This document shows positions 24,285 through 34,925 of a stretch of DNA of 64,000 nt, piece by piece. This stretch comes from Margaritifera margaritifera (lineage: Eukaryota > Mollusca > Bivalvia > Unionida > Margaritiferidae). How positions within the stretch are numbered: position 1 is the stretch's first letter; every line of letters starts with the position of its first letter. The notes below the pieces were generated by a model. The model was not told the DNA's origin and ran no database searches. It saw only the letters and a list, made by a program, of their open reading frames with translations. The stretch lies in assembly GCA_029931535.1 (NCBI GenBank), contig JAQPZY010001569.1, forward strand, positions 3,645,001-3,709,000, read 5' to 3'. The translations under genes and the position numbers were made by a program.

Positions 24285-24332
24285 TGCTAATTTCCTGTCC
24301 ACCTCTCCAATGTTTCTATACTACAATTTTAG

Positions 24333-24588
24333 CTACATGGATTTCAGATATGTCTCAACACTCCACTTAGTTTTTCTTATTTTGCCTCTTCCATCCTCCC
24401 TTTATTCTCTCTCAGTCAATCTATATATACAGTATACTATATCACATACCAGTGCCCACGCTACATGGATTTCAGATATGTCTCACCACTCCACTTAGTT
24501 TTTCTTATTTTGTCTCTTCCATCCTCCCTTTATTCTCTCTCAGTCAATCTATATATACAGTATACTATATCACATACCAGTGCCCACT
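24333..24588. repeat. 128-bp tandem duplication, 2 copies
   Basis: CTACATGGATTTCAGATATG starts at 24333 and again at 24461, and the two units match almost base for base through CATACCAGTGCCCAC. Confidence 0.96.
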
Positions 24589-24616
24589 TCAATTATATAC
24601 AGAATATGATTGACTA

Positions 24617-24760
24617 CCGTATTTCATGTTATTTTTCGTACCCTTTAATTTTTCGTACACCATATAGCTATAAAAATAATAAATAATTAAATGTATCTAA
24701 TTTTTTCGTACATAGCACTTCGAATTTTTCGTTAAATCCTTTAAATTTTCGTACATAAAA
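24617..24760 (+). promoter_or_regulatory. Left terminal repeat and subterminal motif array of element 1
   Basis: After the terminal CCGTATTT, five near-copies of TTTTTCGTAC follow within about 140 bp. Iterated subterminal motifs of this kind are usually transposase-binding sites; that role is inferred. Confidence 0.65.
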
Positions 24761-25456
24761 AAGATCCGCTGTGAAGATTTACATTTGCAAAATATATCGA
24801 AAATATTGCCTTTTTATTTTTACAACAACGAATAAGAGATTAAACTAATTTACAATTAAGGTGCTTTATGTTGCAAACTTCGCATAAATGTTTAATTGAG
24901 GCATCCAATAATGAAACAATGGATCAAGAAATAAAGAATTAATCACCATTTATAATCGTGTACAAAAGCCTTTGATAATCTCATCTGGAAAGGGTAATTG
25001 TTTTGTTAACTGATAATCTATTCTCATTCATCAAACCGCCTTTCTTTGTCTTCTTTATCGGCGAGAAAATATAATGATTGATGTGTATGATCTGTTGTTG
25101 TCATTATAATAGCTGCTGCTGTTCATTAACAACTGGACAATGGCCTTTACAGTACATAATCCTTAAACAACATTGTTAATGAGTGCTCTTTATTAGGTCG
25201 GTCACTGTAAAAAAGCACCACGCGCATTTTAAAACGAGTTCAGAAGCCATTTGATGTTTTGTTATCCAATAAAAATAATATCTAAAGCGTGTCAGTACGT
25301 GCCAAGGGGCAATTAGTCTCATTGTTTCATTTTTAGCAATGCAATAAAAACTATAAAAACCTAGTCATTTTCAATCATCAATGTGAAAGTCATTGACTCA
25401 GCGAATTCGATTCTTATATAATATATTTTAAGTGCTTGTACTGTTCTTGCTTGGAG

Positions 25457-27097
25457 ATGTCTTCATTATTAAATTTTTTCAAACCCCTGCCAAAGGGAGA
25501 GACCTTTGTTCCACCGACACCTAAATGCGCTGAACCACCAAAAAAAAAGCAGAAGATTGGACCAGGGCGGCCTAGAAAAGACAACGGTGTAGCCCGTCAG
25601 TTATCTGTTCTCGCTGTTGCGGCAATCGCCATAGAAAAAGACGATGCTGAACTGCACAAATTTAACATAGGTGCAGTAGATAACACCAGCGCACCAAAAA
25701 CTGCCAGTGAAACGGAGACCAATGATGCTGTTCCTGACCTTGCAGTAGACAAACTGGACTACAGCAAAGATTTGCGAGACATGAACCAGTTTCCTTGTAC
25801 TACCAAGTCACCAGTAAGAGGAAAGTACAAGAAATGGGAGATTACTGATAAAATCAGAATTGTTGAGGAGGCGAAACTATGTGGAATTAGGCCCATAGCT
25901 GCTAAGTACCACGTAACACCGAGTACTTTGTCCAGCTGGATGAAAATGGAATTTTCGACAAATATTCGAAGGACAAAAAAAGGATCCATCCCAGGTGCCG
26001 GTCGACCCTTGACGTATTCTTACGAAAAGGAGAAGGAAATTTTATCCTGGTTGCTGTGTATGCGGGACCATCACGTGCCTGTAACAATTGAAATGTTACA
26101 AAATTATGTGGCTACTGTTATTCAGGAGGAAAACCCAAAGTTTCAGGGCTCGAGAGGATGGGTCAATAGCTTTTTCAAGCGAAATGGACTTGCGCTGAGA
26201 TGCAGAACCTCCATATCTCAAAAACTACCGCGAGACCTGGAGGAAAAAATAGACTCTTTTACAAAATATATGAGAAGGATGCGGGAGGAGGAGGAATTTG
26301 AGGACCATTTAATTGGAAATATGGATGAAACACCCGTGTATTTCGACTTGGTACCCGGGAAGATAATTGATAGAGTCGGAATGAAAGAGGTGCGTGTTAG
26401 AGGTACTGGCAGTGACAAGCGCCATTTAACTTGCGTCTTGACATGCCTGGCATCTGGTGACTTGTTACCACCAATGATAATCTTTCGGGGAAAAAGAGAA
26501 TTAAAAAATCTTAAGATCCCCAAGGGAGTGGTTGTGAAGGTTCAACAAAAAGCCTGGATGGACGAACACCTCATGCTGGAGTATATTGACGAAGTCTGGA
26601 AACCACACACGAAGCGCGTACCTTCTCTCCTAGTGTTGGATTCATTCCGTGGCCATTTGACTGATGGAGTTAAAAAATCCATGAAAAAATCAAGAACAAC
26701 AATGGCGGTAATTCCCGGTGGATGCACATGTAAACTGCAGCCACTGGACGTCTATTTAAATAAACCGTTCAAGGGACTGCTGCGGAAAAAATGGTCAAGC
26801 TATATGAATGACCAAACTTCCAAAAGTATTGCAACCAGGGAGGCTGGTAAAGAGACGACTGAAAAAATTCCAGCCCCTTCAAAGCAGCAGATGATCGATT
26901 GGATTTTTGAAGCCAATGAGGAGTTAAAGAAGAAAAAGGACATGATAATTAGCAGTTTTAAAGTAACTGGACTTTCAAATGCAGTTAATGGTAGGGAGGA
27001 CCACTGTATAAGGAGTGACAATGCAGCTCCACTGGAAAATCTCTCTAGCGACGAAGATGATGAATGGTTTGAGGGCTTTGAGCTGGGAGATTTATAG
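25457..27097 (+). CDS. pogo/Tigger-type transposase (546 aa), intact
   Basis: The enzyme would excise the element and insert it at TA sites. I start at the ATG at 25457, which has G at -3; the open frame extends upstream to 25436, but only through non-ATG codons. Order: PIP-box-like MSSLLNFFKP (1-10), basic PPKKKQK (27-33) and AT-hook-like GRPRK (37-41), an acid/Ser-rich linker, a first helix-turn-helix (about 123-163, ending STLSSWMK), a CENP-B-type second helix-turn-helix (about 186-245, ending GWVNSFFKRNGL), then a DDE_1 domain. The catalytic Asp residues are D290 (NMDETP), D395 (VLDSFRGH) and D431 (QPLDVYLNKPFK), a DD35D spacing. The C-terminus is acidic. There are no stops or frameshifts, and GC content is higher than in the flanks, so this is the best candidate for a working protein in the window. 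A domesticated host gene is possible but unlikely, since terminal repeats are present. Confidence 0.95.
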   Translation: MSSLLNFFKPLPKGETFVPPTPKCAEPPKKKQKIGPGRPRKDNGVARQLSVLAVAAIAIEKDDAELHKFNIGAVDNTSAPKTASETETNDAVPDLAVDKLDYSKDLRDMNQFPCTTKSPVRGKYKKWEITDKIRIVEEAKLCGIRPIAAKYHVTPSTLSSWMKMEFSTNIRRTKKGSIPGAGRPLTYSYEKEKEILSWLLCMRDHHVPVTIEMLQNYVATVIQEENPKFQGSRGWVNSFFKRNGLALRCRTSISQKLPRDLEEKIDSFTKYMRRMREEEEFEDHLIGNMDETPVYFDLVPGKIIDRVGMKEVRVRGTGSDKRHLTCVLTCLASGDLLPPMIIFRGKRELKNLKIPKGVVVKVQQKAWMDEHLMLEYIDEVWKPHTKRVPSLLVLDSFRGHLTDGVKKSMKKSRTTMAVIPGGCTCKLQPLDVYLNKPFKGLLRKKWSSYMNDQTSKSIATREAGKETTEKIPAPSKQQMIDWIFEANEELKKKKDMIISSFKVTGLSNAVNGREDHCIRSDNAAPLENLSSDEDDEWFEGFELGDL

Positions 27098-27248
27098 AAC
27101 TCTTGAACATTCTGAATTTTTCATTACATAATTTTATTGCATTTTTTGTTTATTCGCTTATGGTTGGATCGCAGATTATACGTTTGTAAATAATAACATT
27201 TTGTGTTTATAATATATATTTCCATGTACACATGTTTTCGTTTCTTTT

Positions 27249-27284
27249 GTCTGTCTGTCTGTCTCTCTACTCTCTCTCTCTCTC

Positions 27285-27350
<66 letters not shown>
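27249..27350. repeat. (GTCT)n, (CT)n and (TA)n microsatellites in element 1
   Basis: GTCT repeats at 27249-27264, a CT run to about 27288 and about 31 TA dinucleotides to 27350, in the 3' non-coding part of the transposon. Confidence 0.96.
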
Positions 27351-27351
<1 letters not shown>

Positions 27352-28208
27352 CATTGGCTACTAAATGCATTTGCCATTCGTATTTATTTTGAATGGCAAA
27401 AATCACATTTTTCAATCAACAGCTGTTATTATTGTCATTTTCCAACTGATACGTCAATACTGTTGTTGAGACAATGGCTTTGTCGGAAACCTTTTAAATA
27501 CCCTATGGGTAGCCTCATTTCCCTACTGAGAGCCTCACTAATTTGAACTGTCAATGTGAATCTGGTCTTCAATCCGGTATTTACTGGAAATGACCCAGCT
27601 AAAGCTCTAGGCACATTTAATTAGCTTGTAATACCTCTGGATAGCCACTTGGTTTTTGTGACAATGAACATCCTAATTAGAACAAGAACGATTTATTTAT
27701 TCAGGTTTTAATTGCCAATTGAATATAATAGTGCTCTTGTACGTGTGCAAATGAGGAAGAACACAATCGACAGGTAACTGAACAATAAAGATTAAAATCA
27801 CATTGCAACCCCTCTCTCTCCAACAACTAAAAATAAAATGCAGCTCTGCGTGCGATCTTACACACAGACAGAACACTTTTTCATCTCTCTCTTGTACACG
27901 CATTCACTAGAAACGAAAAAGGTTCGAGTTATTTTATTTTTTATTGATTTCATAATGAGGTTACTGTTGCTGTAAGAAGACAATATCTAGTACACACCGA
28001 CACGTTGTCCTCTCTCTCTCTCACACACACACACACTTACACATATTCATTGATAACAACAAAAGTCTTTTGGGATATTTTTTTTTTAAATAAAAACTAA
28101 TTAGGTTGAGAGCAAAATTAGACAAAGCAATGTATGTTTATTTTTCTGTTAGTGATGTTAGGTTACCCAGCATCGTGTGTCACATAACGGTAGATCTTGT
28201 TTAGGTCC

Positions 28209-28331
28209 GAACCCTTTATTTTTCGTACACGGTCAGTACTCCAAAATAATATTATTTTTTTTACATATAATTTTTCGTTCTCTGAAAAAAATAATTATTT
28301 TTTCGTGTACGAAAAAATACATAAAATACGG
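28209..28331 (+). promoter_or_regulatory. Right subterminal motifs and terminal repeat of element 1
   Basis: CCCTTTATTTTTCGTACAC at 28209 nearly equals the left-end sequence near 24642 in the same orientation. Two further TTTTTCGT motifs follow, the last forming the palindrome TTTTTTCGTGTACGAAAAAA next to the terminal CCGTATTT (complement). Confidence 0.65.
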
Positions 28332-28989
28332 ACCCACAGACCACCTAGTAACTAATGATGCTGACCCAGCATTTTAGAAGAATATGACCCAGTTACCCAA
28401 TTTGTCATTGATTTCCGGACTCCCACAACCTTATCTTTTCAACTGTTCCTGATCCTGATATGTTTTCCAAATTCCTCCTCCCCACATCTTGCTAATTTGA
28501 AACCTGATAATGATAACTGTCGATTCTGTCATTTGGTCATACAACTGCAAAAGAAGGCACAGTGTAGAGAGCTATTTTACACATGAAACTGTGGCAGATC
28601 CATCAGAATGAGAGGAGAGATAGAGGAGGGACTATTTCATAATCCTCCACACTGTCCAGTTCACATCATTGTGTGCCGAAATGAAAAATTGCACGAGCTG
28701 TACTGTATTCCACTTGTTTTTCTGTTTATATGATGTAGGAATAATTTTGGAATGTTTCTATTTCAAAAAAATTAAATGCTAAATTTCTTTATCGACACTT
28801 CATCTTTATATCACAAAAAAAATGCTTTCTATTACAAAAAGTGTCCCATCCTTACAAAAGTACCCTTTTTGAAGCTTAGACTATGGACACTTTCTCTCAA
28901 ATTTGATCAAAGTATGTTAGTGTTGTTTTAGAAGAAAGTTGCTAAAGTTTTTTCCTTTATAAGCCTCGATCCATGCTTTCTGTCAAATT
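28332..28989. other. Unassigned sequence
   Basis: No gene or element recognised between the pogo-type transposon and the next LINE fragment. Confidence 0.5.
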
Positions 28990-30480
28990 AGGTCCAATTC
29001 AGTTGAATGCTGTTTGTGAAGAAGTTGTTTTCAGGTGGTTCTATTTTAATAACAGCTGCCACATTTGATGGCATATCAACATCATATGTAAGAAAATTTA
29101 AAGCCATCCATGCAAGAATGCTGTCAAATTCCAAGTCTCACAATCTTAATTCTATAATACAAAATGAAAATGACAGCCGGCCTAATTCAGACCACAGTAA
29201 CTGCAGAACATCTGGTCTAGTTAAAAGAGGGTTGAAACAGATAAACTAAACATCAGGCACATTCTACCTAAACAAAATGAACTAAAATATATTTTAAAGA
29301 AAAAAGATCTGTTGATATTTTAGGGATCTCTGAAACTTTGAATGAAAGAACAGATGATGATAAACTCAATATAGATGGATTTTCTTCTCTGAGACATGAC
29401 AGACATATGCTATCAACTATGCTATATGACACAATCTACAAACAGCAGAAGCTGAAAGCATATGGATCCAAATCAATTTACCACACTCTAAGCTTATCCT
29501 ATTCTGTTCATTGTACAGACCACCAAATTCAAAAACTGATTGGATTGACAAGTTCGAAACTGAAGTGGTGAGAAATGAACAAAGGAAACCTAACTGGAAT
29601 TATTTACTTGGATTTTAAAAAGGCATTTGATCTTGTTAATCATACCATCTTACTGTCAGAATTGAAATGCCATGGCAACAATATCCAGTGGTCAGCTTCA
29701 TATCTACAAGACAGAACATAGCAGGTGTGCATAGGAATTACAACATCAAAACCAGAAAGTATTAGACAGGTGTTCCTTAAGAATTAGTCCTTGGACCTAT
29801 GTTATTTCTTGTCATTATAAATGACATGCCCTTCATTACAAGTGTATCAAATGCTGACCTCTTTGCTGATGATTCTACACTTCATTCATCTGGATTCTCC
29901 AAAAATGTTGTGCAATCAAACTTATGTAATGACTTGAGCAAAATCTAAGATTGGTGTCATCAAAATTATATGCATATAAATGGAAATAAAACAAAATGAA
30001 GACAACTTTATAAAAACAGGTACAATTAGGTAAAACACATTTAGATTTAACCATAAAAGGATGTGAAATTGAGAATGTAGCAAGTCATAAACTTTTAGGT
30101 GTTCATGTGAACAGATTTCTACAATGGAATGATGAAGTTGACAAAGTATATAAAGCTGTAAATTCAAAAATTACATTACTTTCAAAAATAAAGAAATATC
30201 TTCCAGTGGAAATAATTATTCTCTATTAAAATGCTTATATTTTGCCACTTTTTGACTACTGTGTAACTATTTGCGGAAACTTTTCCAAACAATACATGTA
30301 TTGACTGACTTTCAAAACTACAAAAAAGAGCAACATAAATTATACTTTAAAAACTATTTGATGCATCAAGCAAGCCTATCTTCCATGAATTTGATATGGT
30401 TGGATCTATCTAGAAGGATTGATTACCAAAAAAAAAAATCTTCAGGAATTATTCATATCAGCCAACAATGATGGAGTCTA
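28990..30480 (+). mobile_element. LINE copy 2, internally deleted and degenerate
   Basis: Short frames read, in order, a Ser-rich linker, VDILGISETLNERTDDD (endonuclease), FCSLYRPPNSKTDWIDKF (endonuclease), then directly IIYLDFKKAFDLVNH (reverse transcriptase motif A), ADLFADDSTLHSS (motif C) and the KYLPVE..-type tail. The end of the endonuclease and the start of the reverse transcriptase are missing. It belongs with copies 3 and 5 by sequence. It ends shortly before a TA microsatellite and lacks the ATT tail. No protein can be made from it. Confidence 0.85.
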
Positions 30481-30493
30481 CTGAAAGTGTGCG

Positions 30494-30571
<78 letters not shown>
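30494..30571. repeat. (TA)n microsatellite
   Basis: About 39 TA dinucleotides directly after LINE copy 2. Confidence 0.98.
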
Positions 30572-30573
<2 letters not shown>

Positions 30574-30689
30574 TTCAGTCATTTCCACTAAAAGCTCAAA
30601 AAGTTACACACATTATATTTTAAGTTAAGCAAATTCTTGTGAAAAATGGACACACCACAAAAACGTGAAATTACCCAGAGCCCGGCTAG

Positions 30690-30872
30690 TACCATGTTGG
30701 TCTGGTACAAAGAACAGAGATTGGTGTCACCAGTGGTGATTCCGATTCCACAAAGAATGTGCTTAAGAAGCGAAGGACAGGGTTCAACACTAAATGGAAG
30801 ACATCATATCCTTGGGTGGAATTTACTGAATCAGATAGTAACTTTTCCATATTGCTAAATTTTGGTTCAGAT
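30690..30872 (+). pseudogene. Fragment resembling the N-terminus of a BED/hAT-like zinc-finger protein
   Basis: A frame without a start codon reads a Ser/Asp-rich stretch, then KKRRTGFNTKWKTSYPWVEF. Lys/Arg-rich 'KxxFNxKWxxxxPWLxF' sequences precede the zinc finger in ZNF862-like and other hAT-derived proteins. The zinc ligands are not seen before the stop near 30870. It may be an exon (GTAACT follows ACTGAATCAGATA) or a relic related to the hAT copy at 36.6 kb. Identification is tentative. Confidence 0.4.
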
Positions 30873-31356
30873 CTATCTTAGTTACCAACAAATCAGATGG
30901 GGGTGGGGTGGGGGTGCAATTTCTCTGGCACTATCACAATATAATATTTTTGCTTTTAGAATAGTAGCAGTAGCTGTGATTGTTGTTGTTCTTATTAATT
31001 TTTTGGAAAATTTGACGAGTGAAAGTTGAAGTTGCTCTTATATTTACATAATATACTCAGTGCAAAAGAAAAAGTGTTTGATCAGTAAACTATGACCTAT
31101 GTCAGTGCTGCACTAATAATTTCTCATTTCCATTTTCTGTCTATCCAAGTAAGAAAAGGAGCAGTTTTTGTCTTATAATTTAACCGGTTTTGAAAACAGG
31201 TCAATAGAACATATTGGGTTATTATTTCGTTTATATATGAAATATTTCTCCAACAATAAAACAACTAGCTTGCAACTGGAATGTATTACATGATAAATTA
31301 AGTAGAGATATTGTTTCATCAGTATATTGCTGCAATATGCATTATTTTCTTTCAGA

Positions 31357-31534
31357 TCTTAACTGACCACTTTCATGTGAAGGTGGAATGGCACAATTTA
31401 TGGCAGCTCTTGGTCAATATCAAGGAGCCTATGTCCTTTAGACAGGCACTGGAAAAAATTGTCTCTGTGAGGACTGTACTCGCTTCTCTCAAACTATGCC
31501 AAAGCTGCCCTAGTGCTAACTGTGTCTACAAAAG
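31357..31534 (+). CDS. Possible internal exon of an unrecognised gene
   Basis: An open stretch of about 59 codons is bounded by a good acceptor (TTTTCTTTCAG) and a donor (AAAAGGTAAAT). It reads ILTDHFHVKVEWHNLWQLLV, then EPMSFRQALEKIV and a Cys-containing end. I do not recognise the protein. The composition and boundaries look more exon-like than most frames in the window, but no neighbouring exon joins to it with certainty. It could also be a transposon fragment. Confidence 0.35.
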
Positions 31535-31649
31535 GTAAATGAAACACTTTAAACTTCTGAACAATATTTTAGCTCTTTGACATTGATTCAATGAAAAAAT
31601 TTAACAAAGACAAACACATTGATATATTGTTCTTAATGCAAAGAATTAT

Positions 31650-31883
31650 GTGATGATGATAGCACCCACTATGTGGTACAAGACACATCTCCCTGTGATT
31701 ATGATAGCACCCACTATGTGGTACATGACACATCTCCCTGCAATGATGATAGTATCCACTAGGTGGTACATGACACATCTTTCTGCAATGATGATAGTAC
31801 CCACTAGGTGGTATATGACACATCTCCCTGCAATGATGATAGCACCCACTATGTGGTACATGTCACATCTCCCAGTGATGATG
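31650..31883. repeat. 45-bp minisatellite, about 5 copies
   Basis: AGCACCCACTATGTGGTACA and variants start at 31661, 31706, 31751, 31796 and 31841. Because 45 is divisible by three, frames stay open on both strands; none is considered a gene. The unit resembles CACCCCCAATGTGGCAGACG plus ACACCTTCTAGTGATG at 32327-32358, so it probably arose from that ~150-bp family. Confidence 0.95.
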
Positions 31884-32053
31884 ATAGTTTTAATGGCACT
31901 TCTAACACATTGACTATATAATGCAAAGATAACAGGAGTTAAGTGTCTACCCAAAAGACACACACACAAACCAAGGTGGCCTGGGTGAGTATTGAGCCTG
32001 TGACCCTTTAATTACGAGTCCAATACTCTACCAACTGAGCTAATATGGCTCCT
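31884..32053 (-). mobile_element. tRNA-derived SINE with 9-bp target duplication
   Basis: On the minus strand it opens GGAGCCATATTAGCTCAGTT, then GGTAGAG (box A-like), an anticodon-like loop CTCGTAA, and GGTCACAGGCTCAATAC (degenerate box B), followed by the SINE body. The loop would give a CGT anticodon, so a threonine tRNA is the likely source. GTGATGATG occurs at both sides (31875-31883 and 32054-32062). The minus-strand 3' tail carries the shared body sequence ending in CCATTAAAA. It is not a functional tRNA gene. Confidence 0.88.
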
Positions 32054-32062
32054 GTGATGATG

Positions 32063-32410
32063 TACAATTATACTACATTTCATCCCTAAATCTCGAATGG
32101 TTAAAAATTATAAAGTGTAAGAGAATGTGTGATGAAAATGTAAAATATTGTACTGTGACCTTGAACATGAAGATCCCAATGTTGTATACCACACCTTCTA
32201 GTGATGTATTAAGCATAAAGTTTCACCCCTAATCTCAAATGGTTTTAAAGTTATTGAGCAGACAGGGAAAGTGTGATGGAAAACGTAAAATATCATGCCA
32301 CAACCTTGACATCAAATACAGCACCCCCAATGTGGCAGACGACACCTTCTAGTGATGATGTACAAGTATTCAAAGTTTCTTCCTTAATCTCAAAGGGCTT
32401 TAAAGTTATA
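32063..32410. repeat. Degenerate ~140-155-bp repeat family C
   Basis: Phrases TCTAGTGATGATGTACAA, CATCCCTAATCTCAAATGG and TTTTAAAGTTAT recur near 32096, 32235 and 32391 with spacings of about 140-156 bp. The SINE above is inserted at its left edge. Confidence 0.75.
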
Positions 32411-33794
32411 GACCTATTTTAAACCCTTTCAACCAATCAAATTTATAGACAATGTCACAGATCACTGAACAATTATCCTGATGATGAATGTATATACCAA
32501 TTATACGATTCTGCATGTAATAGTGCTAAGAAACTGAGCTAAATGCAAAGGTTAATGCAGGTCAAAAAAAGCTCAAAGTTTCACCCCAGATGGACCTACA
32601 TATAGATAGATTTATTGAATGATACAGCCAGCCAGCCATAAGCTGGAATTGCTTTGCAACACAGCCAAAAATGTGAGCGATCCAATCTTTTCAATTTTTG
32701 TTTGAAACTGATTAACTTGGTAATTTGTGCCACAACATGGAGTAAAACTTAATTTCTATATCAAATTTGATCTCAAAGCTTTCACTTGAAAAGAGTTATT
32801 TTTCTAAGACTTTTCAACAAGTGTTTTCAAGGACTTCCAAAAGTATTTTTTCTTCTGGAAACTTAACTTTCTCCATACATTACTTTGTTTATGACTTCAT
32901 AAATTAAAAAATAGATACACAAGTAGAAGAAAAAACATAATTGGTGTGTAACTAGAGCAAACAGACTATTCCATCTGGTAACTACCCATGTCATATGTCA
33001 TTCGATCCACTCAATTTTAACCCACTTTATGTATTTATCTATTCATTCATTTTAGAAAATATGTAAATGAAAATTCTGAATTTAAAAAGTGAAATATTTT
33101 ATGAAGTTTTAGTGTTATGTACTCCCAAAGATAAATTCAAGGAATTGTGAAAAATTCAAGGAGCATGTAAAGAAACTTAAGGACTTTTCAAAGATAAAAC
33201 TAAGATTTTTCAAATTCAAATAGTTCTCAAAGCAACCCCTCGAATTCAAGGATTTTTCAAGGCTGTACAAACCATGGGTAACAATCAAACCTGCCCAAGG
33301 AAAATATTTGCACCCATTCCCAGTAACTCATTATTAAAGTCATCATGATACATAAATCAGAGCAGGACTTGCCTGAACTAAGATACTTACAAACGTACAT
33401 TGGGCAGTTTTTGCAACACACTACCAACACTGGAGATAAAGGCCACATTAATATTTTTTATTATATGAGGAAACATCAATAAAATGAACAAGCTTTTGGC
33501 AAGTTATTTTCCATAAAAGGTTGTATTACTACATAACAGAACCATATGTTATGTTTTTCGATCTTAAGACCCTTGCACATTAAAAGTTCTGACCTTTGTA
33601 ACAAAGCCATAAAAAAAAATGTTCTCTGTATGACTTGCATTGAGCAGATAAATGCCATGGATATGACTGTTTTGGCTAAATATTTGCCCAGGACACTGGT
33701 AAGAACAGCATCGGAAATGCCCAAACCCTCTTTATATTTACAATCGATATATTTTCAATACTATTTCATGTGAAAAAAATACATACCTCAGCTT
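32411..33794. other. Unassigned sequence
   Basis: No gene. At 33130-33270 there are repeated TTCAAGGA-type phrases (AATTCAAGGA, TTTTTCAAGG), a low-complexity motif seen in many animal genomes. Frames at 33476-33773 lie on both strands over the same bases and show no domain. Confidence 0.5.
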
Positions 33795-34190
33795 CTCTCC
33801 TCCGGGCCATAGATCTCGTTACAACCATACTGCTCACTCCGCTGCTGCAGCGATAGTAATTCCTCAAGGGAATGACCATTGTTGCAATCACGTCAGTTTC
33901 TATCTAAATCTTAGCACTAAGGAGGATTTCAAGCTCTGCTCTCTCAAATGTATAAACGTATTACTGAAAAAGAAAAAAAAATATAAAGTACAGCAATACT
34001 GCATTGAGAACTATTTGAGAAGATGGAAGAAGAAAGAGAAAGAAAACCATTATTATAAAATTATAGACTGTGCCACAGACCTAGTCACAACCTGACTGCA
34101 TATACCGCTGCTGCAGTGATAGTAGTTTCTTAAGGGAATAACCATGCTGCCACTACATCTATTACTATCTAAATAATCTCAAAGTACAAT
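33795..34190. repeat. ~120-bp segment present twice, about 275 bp apart
   Basis: GCCATAGATCTCGTTACAAC through CTGCTGCAGCGATAGTA and AAGGGAATGACCAT at about 33807-33905 recurs with changes at about 34075-34175. Confidence 0.8.
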
Positions 34191-34632
34191 AGTATAGTTA
34201 TAGAATTTTATTTAGGTGAAATAACAAGGTTTATGAACCAGTAAACCTCATACTGATGGATGAGAAGCAGAGATTAATATGGCAGGTTTACTTGTCCATG
34301 AAACTTCATCTTCATCAAAACCAAGGTCTGCAATTATTTTTTTTTACATGATTTAGGGACAAAATTAAAAAATCTGCTTTAAAACTGTACAAATGCCATT
34401 TCAATTAGCTAACGCTAGGAACTGAACATATGACATCACATACAAGTCAATATATGATCATGTGACATGAAGAATAACCATGCAACATGAGGAAATGTCA
34501 AATCATGTGACGTGTCGTCCAATAAAAAACCATTGCTCACAGAAATTGAGTTATTGTTTTTTTTTGTTTGTTATTGTCATCATCATCATGATCATCATCA
34601 AAAACAACACATGGTGCCGTCGAACACTCAGA

Positions 34633-34925
34633 CCAAAACAAAAAATATGTAAGTTTTTGGTCTGCCGACTGTCCCTGTATCTCATTGCCGACCCTAGCAC
34701 TTTTTCCCCACCCCCACCCCAATATTTTTTTTAAATTTTATTTTTTTAAATCACATTTTCAAAATTGATTTGTGCATCTAATTGAGTCAGTTTTTCCAAG
34801 TACTTTCAAGCACTTGAAATGTTTTTTGATTTATATATAATGTTGTTTTTTTTTTAAAAGTACGTACCTGCCTACCCTTATTTTAAAACCAGTGCAATAG
34901 GAAACATTTTTTAGTTGGCCTCACC
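34633..34925. repeat. Dispersed repeat, copy 2 (CCGACCCTAGCAC type)
   Basis: It matches 17903-18090 in order: GTCTGCCGACTGTCCCTGTA, CTCATTGCCGACCCTAGCAC, C-run, A/T-rich insert and TTTTAAAACCAGTGCAATAG. This copy is longer in the A/T-rich middle. Confidence 0.75.

Larger units (their letters stand above)
24617..28331 (+). mobile_element. pogo/Tigger-type DNA transposon (element 1), 3.7 kb, possibly autonomous
   Basis: Left terminus CCGTATTTCATGTTATTTTT and right terminus (complement) CCGTATTTTATGTATTTTTT form inverted repeats of about 27 bp. Between them lies one uninterrupted transposase frame with two helix-turn-helix domains and an Asp triad. A TA lies directly outside the left end (24615-24616), as expected for the Tc1/mariner/pogo superfamily, but the right flank reads AC, so the target duplication is not intact or the end has shifted. 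Both ends carry iterated TTTTTCGTAC motifs. About 800 bp of 5' sequence and 1.1 kb of 3' sequence, including CT/TA microsatellites, are non-coding. Confidence 0.92.

Noticed and set aside
24069..24498. Tyr-Ile repeat frames on both strands near TA runs (also 27124-27546)
   Set aside because: They are dinucleotide repeats read in frame.
25436..25456. Seven extra residues at the N-terminus of the pogo-type transposase
   Set aside because: The frame there opens at TTG, not ATG; 25457 is the first ATG and has a suitable context.
31985..32053. Possible tRNA gene on the minus strand
   Set aside because: The head resembles a tRNA but box B and the acceptor stem are decayed, and it continues into a repeated SINE body flanked by a target duplication.
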